Part shown: positions 14,113 to 22,288 of the stretch, one piece after another
Layout: every line of letters starts with the position of its first letter
Numbering within the stretch: the stretch's first letter is position 1
Assembly (NCBI GenBank): GCA_003557965.1
Contig: PWND01000170.1
Location: forward strand, 1 to 22,308
Origin: Bacteroidales bacterium
GTDB taxonomy: Bacteria; Bacteroidota; Bacteroidia; Bacteroidales; UBA7960
Direction: 5' to 3'
Length of the DNA stretch: 22,308 nt
The notes under the pieces: generated by a model
Told to the model about the DNA's origin: nothing
Databases searched by the model: none
What the model saw: only the letters and a program-made list of their open reading frames with translations
Program-made: the position numbers and the translations under genes

Positions 14113-15933
14113 ATGAAAAACATCTGGAAAATTATAAAATATATATTTCCTTACAAACGCAATGTTTTATTGCATGTTTTGTTTATCTTTTTAGGCGTTT
14201 CATTTTCGCTGTTTTCAATAGGTATGCTTATCCCTTTCCTTGGCATTTTGTTTGGGACACAGGCAATGGTTTATGATACTGTTGAACTTAGCCTGAGCAT
14301 TGATTCTTTTAAGCACAATTTCAACTATTATGTTAGTAAGCTGATTGTTAATTACGGGGAAATAAATGCATTGCTAATAATTAGTGTTGTAATGGTTAGT
14401 GCCAGCTTCTTAAAGAATGCATTTATGTATTTTGCAATGTATTATTTAGCACCTGTAAGAAATGGTGTTGTAAAAGATATCCGGAATGCATTGTTCGGAA
14501 AAACACTGTCATTGCCTTTGTCATACTACTCCAATGAAAGAAAGGGCGATTTAATTTCCAGGATGACTAATGATGTTCATCAAATTGAATGGAGCATAAT
14601 TAGTTCGCTGGAGATGATGTTTCGTGAACCGATTACTATACTGGTGTACCTTACCAGTTTGCTGATTATAAGCCCGCAACTAACATTGTTTGTAGTGATA
14701 TTATTGCCATTTAGCGGCTACATAATAGGAAGGATTGGTAAGTCACTGAAAAAGACTTCAACAATTGGGCAGCGCTTCCTTGGCTCAATAATATCAATGA
14801 TGGAAGAATCGCTTACAGGCTTAAGGATTATTAAAGCTTTTAATGCTGAAAACAAAACAAACCGAAAGTTTCAGGGCTTAAATAATCAATATACCGGCGT
14901 GATGAATAAAATTTACAGAAGAAAGTTTCTTGCAAGGCCTTTGGTTGAGTTCCTTGGGACTTTAGTTGTTGTTATAATTATGATTTACGGCGCCATTATG
15001 GTATTAAGTGGCTCAGGAAGCTTGTCATCACAGGCTTTTATTGGATATTTACTGATTTTTTCACAGATACTAAACCCTGCAAAATCTTTCTCTACAGCAT
15101 ACTATAACATTCAAAGGGGTTTGGCATCAGCAGAAAGAACAGAAGAAATTATGCAGGCTCAGCTTTCAATTATTGAAAAACCTGGCGCTAAGCCTATTAA
15201 TGATTTTCGTGAATATATTGAATATAAAAACGTTTCATTTAAGTATGAGGTAGAATGGGTTTTAAAAAATATAAACCTAAAAATACCTAAGGGAAAAACT
15301 ATTGCTTTGGTTGGCCACTCAGGGGGGGGGAAATCCACATTGGTTGACTTATTGCCAAGATTTTTTGATGTGACTGAAGGGCAAATTATTATTGATGGAA
15401 ATGATATAAGAGACCTGAAAATTAAAGATTTAAGAGCACTGATGGGGAATGTTAACCAGGATGCAATACTGTTTAATGACTCTTTTTACAATAATATTGC
15501 ATTTGGTGAGCGGAAAGTTACCAGGGATGAAGTGATTAATGCAGCAAAAATCGCCAATGCTCATGAGTTTATAACCAGGTCGGAAAATGGGTATGACACA
15601 AATATAGGAGACCAGGGAAACAAGCTTAGTGGCGGGCAAAAGCAAAGGCTGGTTATTGCAAGGGCAATAATTAATAATCCACCTGTATTAATTCTTGATG
15701 AGGCTACTTCTGCATTAGACACAGAAAGCGAAAAACAAGTACAGGATGCATTAACTAATGTTATGCAAAACCGCACATCTCTTGTAATAGCCCACAGGCT
15801 TTCTACAGTTGTTAACGCTGATGTAATTTGTGTTATCCATGAAGGAGAAATCGCCGAAATGGGTAAGCATGAAGAACTGATAAAAATGGATGGAATTTAT
15901 AGCAGATTGCATAATTTGCAAATGTTTGAATAA
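14113..15933 (+). CDS. ABC exporter, MsbA-like (fused membrane and ATPase domains)
   Basis: This 606-aa half-transporter has an N-terminal six-helix membrane domain (about 15-330) and a C-terminal ATPase (about 365-606). The ATPase has Walker A GHSGGGKST (401-409), signature LSGGQ (505-509), Walker B LILDEATSALD (Asp529, Glu530) and the switch His561 in AHRLS. Such homodimers export lipids, lipid A core or hydrophobic molecules. MsbA-like is the best general label, but the substrate is not proven. The three Walker A glycines (404-406) are encoded by an uninterrupted run of nine G at 15322-15330, striking in so AT-rich a gene. Confidence 0.93.
   Translation: MKNIWKIIKYIFPYKRNVLLHVLFIFLGVSFSLFSIGMLIPFLGILFGTQAMVYDTVELSLSIDSFKHNFNYYVSKLIVNYGEINALLIISVVMVSASFLKNAFMYFAMYYLAPVRNGVVKDIRNALFGKTLSLPLSYYSNERKGDLISRMTNDVHQIEWSIISSLEMMFREPITILVYLTSLLIISPQLTLFVVILLPFSGYIIGRIGKSLKKTSTIGQRFLGSIISMMEESLTGLRIIKAFNAENKTNRKFQGLNNQYTGVMNKIYRRKFLARPLVEFLGTLVVVIIMIYGAIMVLSGSGSLSSQAFIGYLLIFSQILNPAKSFSTAYYNIQRGLASAERTEEIMQAQLSIIEKPGAKPINDFREYIEYKNVSFKYEVEWVLKNINLKIPKGKTIALVGHSGGGKSTLVDLLPRFFDVTEGQIIIDGNDIRDLKIKDLRALMGNVNQDAILFNDSFYNNIAFGERKVTRDEVINAAKIANAHEFITRSENGYDTNIGDQGNKLSGGQKQRLVIARAIINNPPVLILDEATSALDTESEKQVQDALTNVMQNRTSLVIAHRLSTVVNADVICVIHEGEIAEMGKHEELIKMDGIYSRLHNLQMFE
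15322..15330 (+). repeat. Nine-G homopolymer inside the Walker A codons
   Basis: This uninterrupted G9 tract encodes Gly404-Gly406 of the ABC exporter as three GGG codons. Runs of this length are slippage-prone, and one base gained or lost would remove the ATPase domain. Confidence 0.9.
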
Positions 15934-16034
15934 AAAATTATTTAAAACAGCATTTGTTTTTTTAATATTCATTATTTTTACAATCAAAAATTATATTTAA
16001 TCAACCAAGTATAAAATATTAGAAAGAAGGATTT

Positions 16035-16616
16035 ATGGACTTAAGTGAAATTTTAGCGATTTCTGGAAAAAGTGGCCTTTATAAAGTTGTATCACAAACA
16101 AAAAACGGCCTTATTGTTGAATCTTTAATTGATGGAAAAAAAACACCTGTATTTGCCAGCGACAGGTCAAGTTCTCTTGAGGATATTAGTGTTTTTACCG
16201 AGAAAGAGGACTTACTGTTAAAAGAGGTTTTCAAAAAAATTCATGAAAAAGAGAATGGCGGCAAAGCATTGGATCATAAATCAGATAAAGCTGAATTGAT
16301 AAAGTATTTTGGCGAAGTTTTACCCGATTATGATAAAGACAGAGTTTACTTTTCGGATATAAAGAAAATTATATACTGGTATAATTTGCTCCATGATAAA
16401 AAAATGCTGGACTTCAAGGAAGAGGATAAAAAAGAGAAATCATCGGATAAGGAAAGTGCAGCTTCAAAAGATTTGCCTGAAGGGCCGGCAAAACCAATAC
16501 AGGAGGGCACGGGCAAGCCAAAAACAACAGTAAATCCTAAGGCAAAAGCACCTAAAAGTCAAAGTGCTAAAGGCGTTAATGTAAAAAGCAAAGGCATAGG
16601 AGTGAAGCAAAAGTAA
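16035..16616 (+). CDS. DUF5606 family protein with a basic low-complexity tail
   Basis: The first 135 or so residues match the Bacteroidota-specific DUF5606 family: DLSEILAISGKSGLYKVVSQ, GLIVESLIDGKKTPVFASDR, then SLEDISVFTEKED and a helical part with YWYNLL. Residues from about 136 to 193 form a Lys/Ser/Pro/Ala-rich tail that is probably disordered (KPKTTVNPKAKAPKSQSAKG). The function is unknown. A purine-rich AGAAAGAAGGA lies just before the ATG and may act as a ribosome-binding site. pyrD follows after 24 nt, so the two are likely co-transcribed. A 101-nt AT-rich gap separates it from the ABC exporter gene. Confidence 0.85.
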   Translation: MDLSEILAISGKSGLYKVVSQTKNGLIVESLIDGKKTPVFASDRSSSLEDISVFTEKEDLLLKEVFKKIHEKENGGKALDHKSDKAELIKYFGEVLPDYDKDRVYFSDIKKIIYWYNLLHDKKMLDFKEEDKKEKSSDKESAASKDLPEGPAKPIQEGTGKPKTTVNPKAKAPKSQSAKGVNVKSKGIGVKQK

Positions 16617-16640
16617 TTATGCCCGGAACAGGCTTTTAAT

Positions 16641-17684
16641 ATGTATAAATATTTTACTAAAAAGATATTATTCTGCTTTTCGCCGGAGTTGGCTCATTCA
16701 ATTGTAAGCTGCGCACTAAAATGTTTTTTCGCTATTCCCGGGGTAAAGGCTGTTTTCAAAAAGTTTTACTGCTACGAAAATAAGAATCTAAGGCAACAAG
16801 TTTTTGGTTTGAATTTCTCTAATCCTGTTGGCCTTGCCGCCGGATTTGACAAAAAAGCTGACTTATACAATCACCTGGCAAAATTTGGCTTTAGCCATAT
16901 TGAAATAGGTACAGTTACTCCAAAACCGCAAACAGGAAACCCTAAGCCAAGATTATTCCGACTTAAAAGGGATAAGGCTTTAATAAACAGAATGGGCTTT
17001 AACAACAAGGGAATTGAAAAGGCAATAAAAAACCTAAAGAAAAATAAACCGGAACTGATAATAGGTTGTAATATCGGAAAAAACACAAATACCCCCAATG
17101 AAGAAGCTGTTTCAGATTATCTCGAATGCTTTAATGCCCTGCATAGCTATGTGGACTACTTTGTTGTTAATGTAAGTTGTCCTAATATTACAAACTTAAA
17201 GCACCTGGCTGATAAAGAAAGCTTAACAAACATCCTTATGAGCATACAGAAGGCCAATAAAGCAATAAGTCAAAGCCGGCCTGTTTTATTAAAAATTTCT
17301 CCCGATTTAAATGAGAAACAAATTGATGACACTATTGAAGTTGTGCAAAAAACCGGTATAGATGGTATAATTGCTACTAATACTACAACATCAAGAGATA
17401 ACTTATCAACTGACGATAAACAAATTAAAAAGATAGGAAATGGCGGCTTGAGCGGCCTACCGCTTAAACAAAAGTCAACCGAGATTATTGCCTATATAGC
17501 TAACAAAACGCAAGGAAAAATCCCAATAATTGGTGTTGGAGGAATACAATCACCGGAAGATGCATTGGAAAAAATCAAAGCCGGAGCAACTCTGGTTCAG
17601 GTATATACAGGCTTTATATATGAAGGGCCATCTATTGTGAAGAAGATTAATAAATATCTTGCAAAAAATAATTATAAAAATTAG
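16641..17684 (+). CDS. pyrD: Dihydroorotate dehydrogenase, class 2-like (membrane/quinone type)
   Basis: PyrD oxidises dihydroorotate to orotate in pyrimidine synthesis; class 2 enzymes pass electrons through FMN to membrane quinones. The 347-aa length and the extra N-terminal helices (YFTKKILFCFSPELAHSIVS) are class 2 features. Visible motifs are NPVGLAAGFDKKADLY, IEIGTVTPKPQTGNPKPRLFRL, INRMGFNN, ATNTTTSR, GGLSG and the phosphate-binding GVGGI. The catalytic-base motif reads NVSCPNITN, with Cys180 where class 2 enzymes usually have Ser. It forms a unit with the DUF5606 gene and converges on the phosphatase gene, with 7 nt between stops. Confidence 0.94.
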   Translation: MYKYFTKKILFCFSPELAHSIVSCALKCFFAIPGVKAVFKKFYCYENKNLRQQVFGLNFSNPVGLAAGFDKKADLYNHLAKFGFSHIEIGTVTPKPQTGNPKPRLFRLKRDKALINRMGFNNKGIEKAIKNLKKNKPELIIGCNIGKNTNTPNEEAVSDYLECFNALHSYVDYFVVNVSCPNITNLKHLADKESLTNILMSIQKANKAISQSRPVLLKISPDLNEKQIDDTIEVVQKTGIDGIIATNTTTSRDNLSTDDKQIKKIGNGGLSGLPLKQKSTEIIAYIANKTQGKIPIIGVGGIQSPEDALEKIKAGATLVQVYTGFIYEGPSIVKKINKYLAKNNYKN

Positions 17685-17691
17685 CAGGTAT

Positions 17692-19446
17692 TTATGGCCA
17701 AAGAATTTTAGTTTCTATAGACTGCCTTTTTTCCAGCCATTCGGCAGGCTCAATTTGCCAGTTATTACGGGGTTTTGGATTTATTTCTTTGTGCTCTTTT
17801 ATATAATCAGCAATAATATTTCTCATTGTATTTTCACTTAAATAAACCCTTCTTTCAGCCAACTCATTTTTACTAATGCCTGCACCTGACGTTAAATGCA
17901 AGCCACCACCACAGCTCCTGTAACTATTTAAAGCTACTCTGTATGTACTGTTATAGCTAAACTCATCTCCATTTTCAAAAGAAATAATATCTACTCTTTC
18001 GCCTTTTGGTTTACTTACATTAACAGTGTACTTAATTCCTGCAGCTGAATCAAAGTTATAGATTCTCTCCTTTAATGCGCTGAGCCCTTTTTTCTGATTA
18101 TTTTCATCAGCCTCAATGTTTAATAGAAAATCATCTTCACTATCCATGATGTTAAACCATAAACTGTAACTATACTCCAGGAAGTCTTTTATTTCTTTTC
18201 CGCTAAGCTCAATAACGCTTAAATAATTTTCAAAAGGATATAGTTGGAAAATATTTCGCATTCTGATATCTCCGGCTCTTAATGATAAGTTATCACTTAA
18301 AGGAGCCGCAAAAGAAATGTCTGCTTCTGTATGTTGTAGTTGTACTTCATGAATAAAGTCTATAGCAGCAGAACTGCCAAATAATGCCTCCTTAATATCA
18401 AGTTGTGTTGAAGTTCTGCCCAGTAACTTGTTACTGAACTCAAAGACTTCAGTAATTTCACTATCAAATCTTCTCATAAACTCTACATCAGGAGGGATGT
18501 TTTTAATACTAAGAATTTCCCCTTTTTTGCTTTTTAGTGAATATACACGCCTGGCTTTCCTTTCAAAATCCAGGTGTGCAACACCTACATTCCTGCCATG
18601 GCTGCCACCGCCAATAATTAGCACTGAGTCGCCTTTAATATTATAAACCATTTTATTTCTAACAGTATGGTCATGAGCAGTAAAAATCACATCAAATCCG
18701 GGCACAAAATGGGCAATATACCTGGAGGCATTTCCAAATGGCATATCGTCGGGGTTGGCAGGGTCAAATTCGCCTAAGCCACTGTGAAACAATCCTATTA
18801 TTGCATCAGGCTTTTCCTTTTCTTTAATATGGTTTACCCAATAGGAGGCAGCTTCTGGCAAACTTTGAAATTCGAAGCCTTCCCATAACTTTTCCGGCAG
18901 CCAGCTTGGTATAGCATCTGTTACCAAACCTAATACAGCTATTTTAATACCACTGCGTCTAATAACTTTGTAAGGTTCAAAAAATGGTTTGCCGCTTTCC
19001 TTATCTATTACGTTAGCTCCTAACCATGGCATATCCATCTGTTCGTTTATTTTATTATAAACATCAGGCCCGGCTTCAATATCATGATTCCCCACAGTAG
19101 CAGCATCGTATTGCATATAATTTAAAACACGTGCAAATAAGTTTGTTTTGTTTTCATCAATATGATTAGCCCAGTAAGCAGTTGGCTGTCCTTGTATTAA
19201 ATCACCATTATCAAGAAGAATTGTTTTGTTGTAATACTGACTGTTTACAACATTCATTAAAGCGCTGATATTTGCTAATCCGTAACCTAATGGCCGGTTA
19301 TTAATAAAGTCGTAAGGGAAAACAGTAGCATGTATATCAGATGTTACAATGATTTTTATTTCTATTGTCCTGGCAAACAAGCTATTAAGCACAAGAAATA
19401 AAAAAATAAAAACCGAAACAAATATTTTCAAAAAATGATTAAGCAT
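17692..19446 (-). CDS. Exported bifunctional metallophosphatase/5'-nucleotidase (UshA/CpdB-like)
   Basis: This 584-aa protein hydrolyses nucleotides or related phosphoesters outside the cytoplasm, by family analogy. Residues 1-25 form a signal peptide (FLKIFVSVFIFLFLVLNSLFA). The metallophosphoesterase domain carries D37-x-H39 in TSDIHA, D82 in DNGDL, N120-H121 in VGNHD, H221 in LFHSGLGE and H258-x-H260 in FTAHDHT. A C-terminal 5'-nucleotidase domain (about 330-545) includes the substrate-site stretch YRVALNSYRSCGGGLH. The opening SDIHATVFPYDF favours the CpdB-like branch over UshA. It lies downstream of the sigma-factor gene, with a terminator between. Confidence 0.9.
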   Translation of the reverse strand: MLNHFLKIFVSVFIFLFLVLNSLFARTIEIKIIVTSDIHATVFPYDFINNRPLGYGLANISALMNVVNSQYYNKTILLDNGDLIQGQPTAYWANHIDENKTNLFARVLNYMQYDAATVGNHDIEAGPDVYNKINEQMDMPWLGANVIDKESGKPFFEPYKVIRRSGIKIAVLGLVTDAIPSWLPEKLWEGFEFQSLPEAASYWVNHIKEKEKPDAIIGLFHSGLGEFDPANPDDMPFGNASRYIAHFVPGFDVIFTAHDHTVRNKMVYNIKGDSVLIIGGGSHGRNVGVAHLDFERKARRVYSLKSKKGEILSIKNIPPDVEFMRRFDSEITEVFEFSNKLLGRTSTQLDIKEALFGSSAAIDFIHEVQLQHTEADISFAAPLSDNLSLRAGDIRMRNIFQLYPFENYLSVIELSGKEIKDFLEYSYSLWFNIMDSEDDFLLNIEADENNQKKGLSALKERIYNFDSAAGIKYTVNVSKPKGERVDIISFENGDEFSYNSTYRVALNSYRSCGGGLHLTSGAGISKNELAERRVYLSENTMRNIIADYIKEHKEINPKPRNNWQIEPAEWLEKRQSIETKILWP

Positions 19447-19470
19447 TTATTGAAGGTGATTTAGAAAGTT

Positions 19471-19504
19471 AAAAAAAAGCGCCGAAAAGCCGGCGCTTTT
19501 TTTT
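19471..19504 (-). terminator. Hairpin terminator after the sigma factor gene
   Basis: The stem GCGCCG (19479-19484) pairs with CGGCGC (19491-19496) around a 6-nt loop. It is extended by A8 (19471-19478) and T8 (19497-19504) into a symmetric 14-bp structure that can act in either direction. It starts 5 nt after the rpoD stop codon. Confidence 0.87.
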
Positions 19505-19508
19505 GGCA

Positions 19509-20375
19509 TTACTGCCCTAAATATGCTTTTAAAAGCTTACTCCTTGATGTGTGCTTAAGCCTTCTGATAGCTTTTTCTTTGATTTGCCTAACTCTTTCTC
19601 TTGTTAAGTCAAACTTAGCACCTATTTCATCTAATGTAAGCCCGTGATTCATTCCAATTCCAAAATAAAGATTAATAACATCTCTTTCTTTTTCAGTAAG
19701 AGTAGCCAATGAACGTTGAATTTCCCTGGCTAAAGACTCATGAATAAGGCTTGAGTCTGCATTTGGTGAATCGTTATTAATATAAACATCAAGAAGGCTT
19801 GCATCTTCGCCTTGTACGAGAGGAGCGTCAACAGAAACATGATGAGTGGAAATCCTGAATGATTCAGAAATCTTTTCTTCATTTAACTCTAAAGAATCAG
19901 CGAGCTCTTCCGTAGATGGTGGCCTTTCATATTTTTGCTCAAGTTTTGAAGCTTCTTTTTTTATCTTGTTTAATGAGCCAACCTGGTTTAACGGAAGCCT
20001 TACTATCCTGGATTGCTCTGCTAATGCCTGCAAAATTGACTGGCGAATCCACCATACAGCGTAAGAGATAAATTTGAAGCCACGTGTTTCATCAAACCTC
20101 TTTGCAGCTTTTATTAAACCAAGATTACCTTCATTAATCAGGTCAGGCAAACTTAAACCCTGGTTTTGGTATTGTTTTGCAACTGATACAACAAACCTGA
20201 GATTAGCTTTCGTTAGCTTTTCCAGCGCTATCTGATCACCCTGCTTTATCCTCTGGGCAAGTTGTACTTCTTCTTCTGCCGTAATTAATGGTACTTTCCC
20301 AATCTCCTGAAGATACTTGTCCAACGAAGCCGTATCCCTGTTTGTAATTGATTTAGAAATCTTTAATTGTCTCAT
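19509..20375 (-). CDS. rpoD: Primary sigma factor (sigma-70 family, short Bacteroidota type)
   Basis: This 288-aa sigma factor directs RNA polymerase to housekeeping promoters. It has region 1.2 (SLDKYLQEIGKVPLIT, about 17-32), region 2 (about 47-120, with DLINEGNLGLIKAAKRFD and FKFISYAVWWIRQSI), region 3 (about 125-200) and region 4 (about 220-285) with the helix-turn-helix LTLDEIGAKFDLTRERVRQI. Region 1.1 is absent, as in the primary sigma of Bacteroidota. The family recognises TTTG/TAnnTTTG promoters, which are found in this window. A terminator follows directly. Confidence 0.95.
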   Translation of the reverse strand: MRQLKISKSITNRDTASLDKYLQEIGKVPLITAEEEVQLAQRIKQGDQIALEKLTKANLRFVVSVAKQYQNQGLSLPDLINEGNLGLIKAAKRFDETRGFKFISYAVWWIRQSILQALAEQSRIVRLPLNQVGSLNKIKKEASKLEQKYERPPSTEELADSLELNEEKISESFRISTHHVSVDAPLVQGEDASLLDVYINNDSPNADSSLIHESLAREIQRSLATLTEKERDVINLYFGIGMNHGLTLDEIGAKFDLTRERVRQIKEKAIRRLKHTSRSKLLKAYLGQ

Positions 20376-20444
20376 ATGTCGTTAAGTGTTTAATTATCAG
20401 GTAGTAATAATGCTAAAACCCATTTTTTTTGCGAAAAAAGTTTA

Positions 20445-20476
20445 CAAAAATACAAAAAATCAGCAAATTAATCAAG
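20445..20476 (-). promoter_or_regulatory. rpoD: Candidate rpoD promoter
   Basis: On the minus strand, CTTG (20476-20473), a 20-nt spacer and TATTTTTG (20452-20445) match the Bacteroidota consensus with one mismatch in the -33 element. It predicts a leader of roughly 60 nt before the rpoD ATG. Confidence 0.55.
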
Positions 20477-20523
20477 TAATTTTTGTAGTTTTCCCCAAAT
20501 AACAATCAGTATTTTAAATAACG

Positions 20524-20561
20524 AAAAGCAGGCTGATTTGTTTCAAAACCAGCCTGCTTTT
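20524..20561 (-). terminator. Hairpin terminator after the HtrA gene
   Basis: A 12-bp stem (AAAAGCAGGCTG 20524-20535, CAGCCTGCTTTT 20550-20561) encloses a 14-nt loop. It lies 37 nt after the HtrA stop codon, between that gene and rpoD. The flanking A and T runs support termination. Confidence 0.78.
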
Positions 20562-20597
20562 ATTGAGTTAAATTGCACTATTGAGTTAAATTACACT
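20562..20597. repeat. Two tandem 18-bp direct repeats
   Basis: ATTGAGTTAAATTGCACT (20562-20579) is followed at once by ATTGAGTTAAATTACACT (20580-20597), with a single mismatch. The pair sits between the HtrA stop codon and its terminator. It is probably a small slippage duplication; no function is evident. Confidence 0.85.
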
Positions 20598-20598
20598 G

Positions 20599-22071
20599 TT
20601 AATTCATGTTTACTCCGTAATAAACCCTTACTCCATTAGGGTATATACCTTCAACTAACACACCACCCTTAGCGTCTTGTAAAATTTTAATAACGTCTCT
20701 TGATGTTTTTACCGGCTTTCTGTCAACATGAGTTATGATAAAACCTTCTCTAATCCCGGCACTTCTGAGTCTTCCCTGCCTTAGTGATGCTACTCTTACA
20801 CCATGCTTAATGTTTAGCCTTTCCAGCTCAGAACCAGACGCTTGCTCAAGGTCAGCACCAATTTTTTGAAGTAAGTCTTTCTCACCTCTTTTTACAAACT
20901 GTGTGTCACCGTGAATATTTCTCATAACGGCAGAGGTTTCGTATGTTTTTCCATCCCTGTAATACTTAATCTCTACTTCATCACCCGGCCTTCTTCTGCC
21001 TGAAAACTCTACGAGTGCGGAGGGGCTGTTTATTGGGTTTCCATCCATTTCGAAGATTACATCGCCTGGCTCTATTCCTGCTTCATCAGCAGCACTGCCT
21101 TCTCTAACCCCTTGTACATAGGCACCCCTGTGAGTGCTAAGGCCAAGTTCTTCAGCTATTCTGGAATTTAACTCAGACACTTCTATTCCCAAAAATCCGC
21201 GTTGTACTTCTCCGAACTCCAAAATATCTTCAACAACTTTACTGGCTATATTTGAAGGTATTGCAAAAGAGTACCCGGTAAAAGAGCCTGTTTGTGATGC
21301 TATTGCCGCATTAATACCGATTAGTTCTCCCTTTGCATTTACCAGGGCACCACCACTGTTTCCCCTGTTAACAGCGGCATCGGTTTGGATAAATGACTCT
21401 ATTGCTGTTCCGCCTCCAAGGATATTTATATTTCGGCCTTTTGCACTTACAATACCTGCGGTAACGGTACTGGTTAAATTAAAAGGATTGCCGACTGCTA
21501 ACACCCATTCTCCAACCATAACTTCATCAGAATCACCAAACTTAAGGTAGGGAAGGCCTTCAGCATTTATTTTTATCAAGGCCAGGTCGGTAGTCGGGTC
21601 TGTGCCAACTATTATTGCATCGAATACCGTGTTATCATTGAGTGTAACTTCTATTTTATCAGCATCCTGAACAACATGATTGTTTGTTACAATATAGCCA
21701 TTGTCATTAATAATTACACCGCTACCTGATGCTACCACATTGCGCTGAGGTGACCTTCGTTGCGGGCCAAAGAAAAATTCACGAAACGGATTACTGAAAA
21801 AGTCATCGTACTGGCTGGAAGTCCTTTCATACTCAGTACGTATATGGACTACTGAATTTACTGTCATTTCCGATACTACTACAAAATCAGGCAATGCACT
21901 TGGAGTATCTGATAAAAATCTTGCCAGGCTGGCATGATACTCATTGCCCATAGTAAAACTGCGTGGTTCAAGGGGATTTTCCTCTGAGCTTCCAATAAAA
22001 ATCCGATTAAGGCCTAAAGCAGCTAAACCCCCTAAAAGAGCAATTAAAAAATATAAACCTGCTTTTTTCAT
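20599..22071 (-). CDS. HtrA/Do-family periplasmic serine protease (DegP/DegQ-like)
   Basis: This 490-aa envelope protease/chaperone degrades misfolded periplasmic proteins. An N-terminal hydrophobic segment (KKAGLYFLIALLGGLAALGL) is a signal peptide or anchor. The trypsin-like domain carries the triad His132 (TNNHVV), Asp162 (TTDLALIK) and Ser239 (GNSGG). PDZ1 occupies about 295-385 (RGFLGIEV...GIEPGDVI) and PDZ2 about 400-490 (HGVRVASL...GIREGFIITHVD). A long loop rich in Phe and Arg (about 88-110) lies before the protease core, as in Do proteases. The start at 22071 is supported by AGGAGG at 22085-22080 with 8-nt spacing, the clearest Shine-Dalgarno in the window. Confidence 0.94.
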   Translation of the reverse strand: MKKAGLYFLIALLGGLAALGLNRIFIGSSEENPLEPRSFTMGNEYHASLARFLSDTPSALPDFVVVSEMTVNSVVHIRTEYERTSSQYDDFFSNPFREFFFGPQRRSPQRNVVASGSGVIINDNGYIVTNNHVVQDADKIEVTLNDNTVFDAIIVGTDPTTDLALIKINAEGLPYLKFGDSDEVMVGEWVLAVGNPFNLTSTVTAGIVSAKGRNINILGGGTAIESFIQTDAAVNRGNSGGALVNAKGELIGINAAIASQTGSFTGYSFAIPSNIASKVVEDILEFGEVQRGFLGIEVSELNSRIAEELGLSTHRGAYVQGVREGSAADEAGIEPGDVIFEMDGNPINSPSALVEFSGRRRPGDEVEIKYYRDGKTYETSAVMRNIHGDTQFVKRGEKDLLQKIGADLEQASGSELERLNIKHGVRVASLRQGRLRSAGIREGFIITHVDRKPVKTSRDVIKILQDAKGGVLVEGIYPNGVRVYYGVNMN

Positions 22072-22079
22072 AATTTTTT

Positions 22080-22085
22080 CCTCCT
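22080..22085 (-). promoter_or_regulatory. Strong Shine-Dalgarno before the HtrA gene
   Basis: On the minus strand this reads AGGAGG, 8 nt before the ATG at 22071. Full Shine-Dalgarno sequences are uncommon in Bacteroidota, so this fixes the start and suggests high translation. Confidence 0.8.
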
Positions 22086-22222
22086 AATTTATATTTGTTT
22101 TAAAAAAACGATATCAAATTACAGACCTAAATAATAGTGTTTTGTGTTAAAAAAATTTAATCTGCATTGTTTTCTAAATGCGTTACTAATGACAACATTT
22201 TCAAAATGCTTTGTTAAATGGT

Positions 22223-22241
22223 GTAAAAAACTGTTTTTTAC
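22223..22241. repeat. AT-rich palindrome next to the REP-like hairpins
   Basis: GTAAAAAA (22223-22230) and TTTTTTAC (22234-22241) form a perfect 8-bp stem around CTG. It abuts the first GGTCAAGCCC hairpin. With its T run it could serve as a terminator for plus-strand transcription. Confidence 0.5.
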
Positions 22242-22261
22242 GGACAGGTCAAGCCCTGTCC
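22242..22261. repeat. REP-like palindrome 1 (loop TCAAGC)
   Basis: GGACAGG (22242-22248), loop TCAAGC and CCTGTCC (22255-22261) form a perfect 7-bp GC-rich stem in an AT-rich region. Past one mismatch, two further pairs extend it. It shares its loop and the core GGTCAAGCCC with palindrome 2. Confidence 0.75.
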
Positions 22262-22288
22262 TTACGGTTATCACGTTATATGATATCC

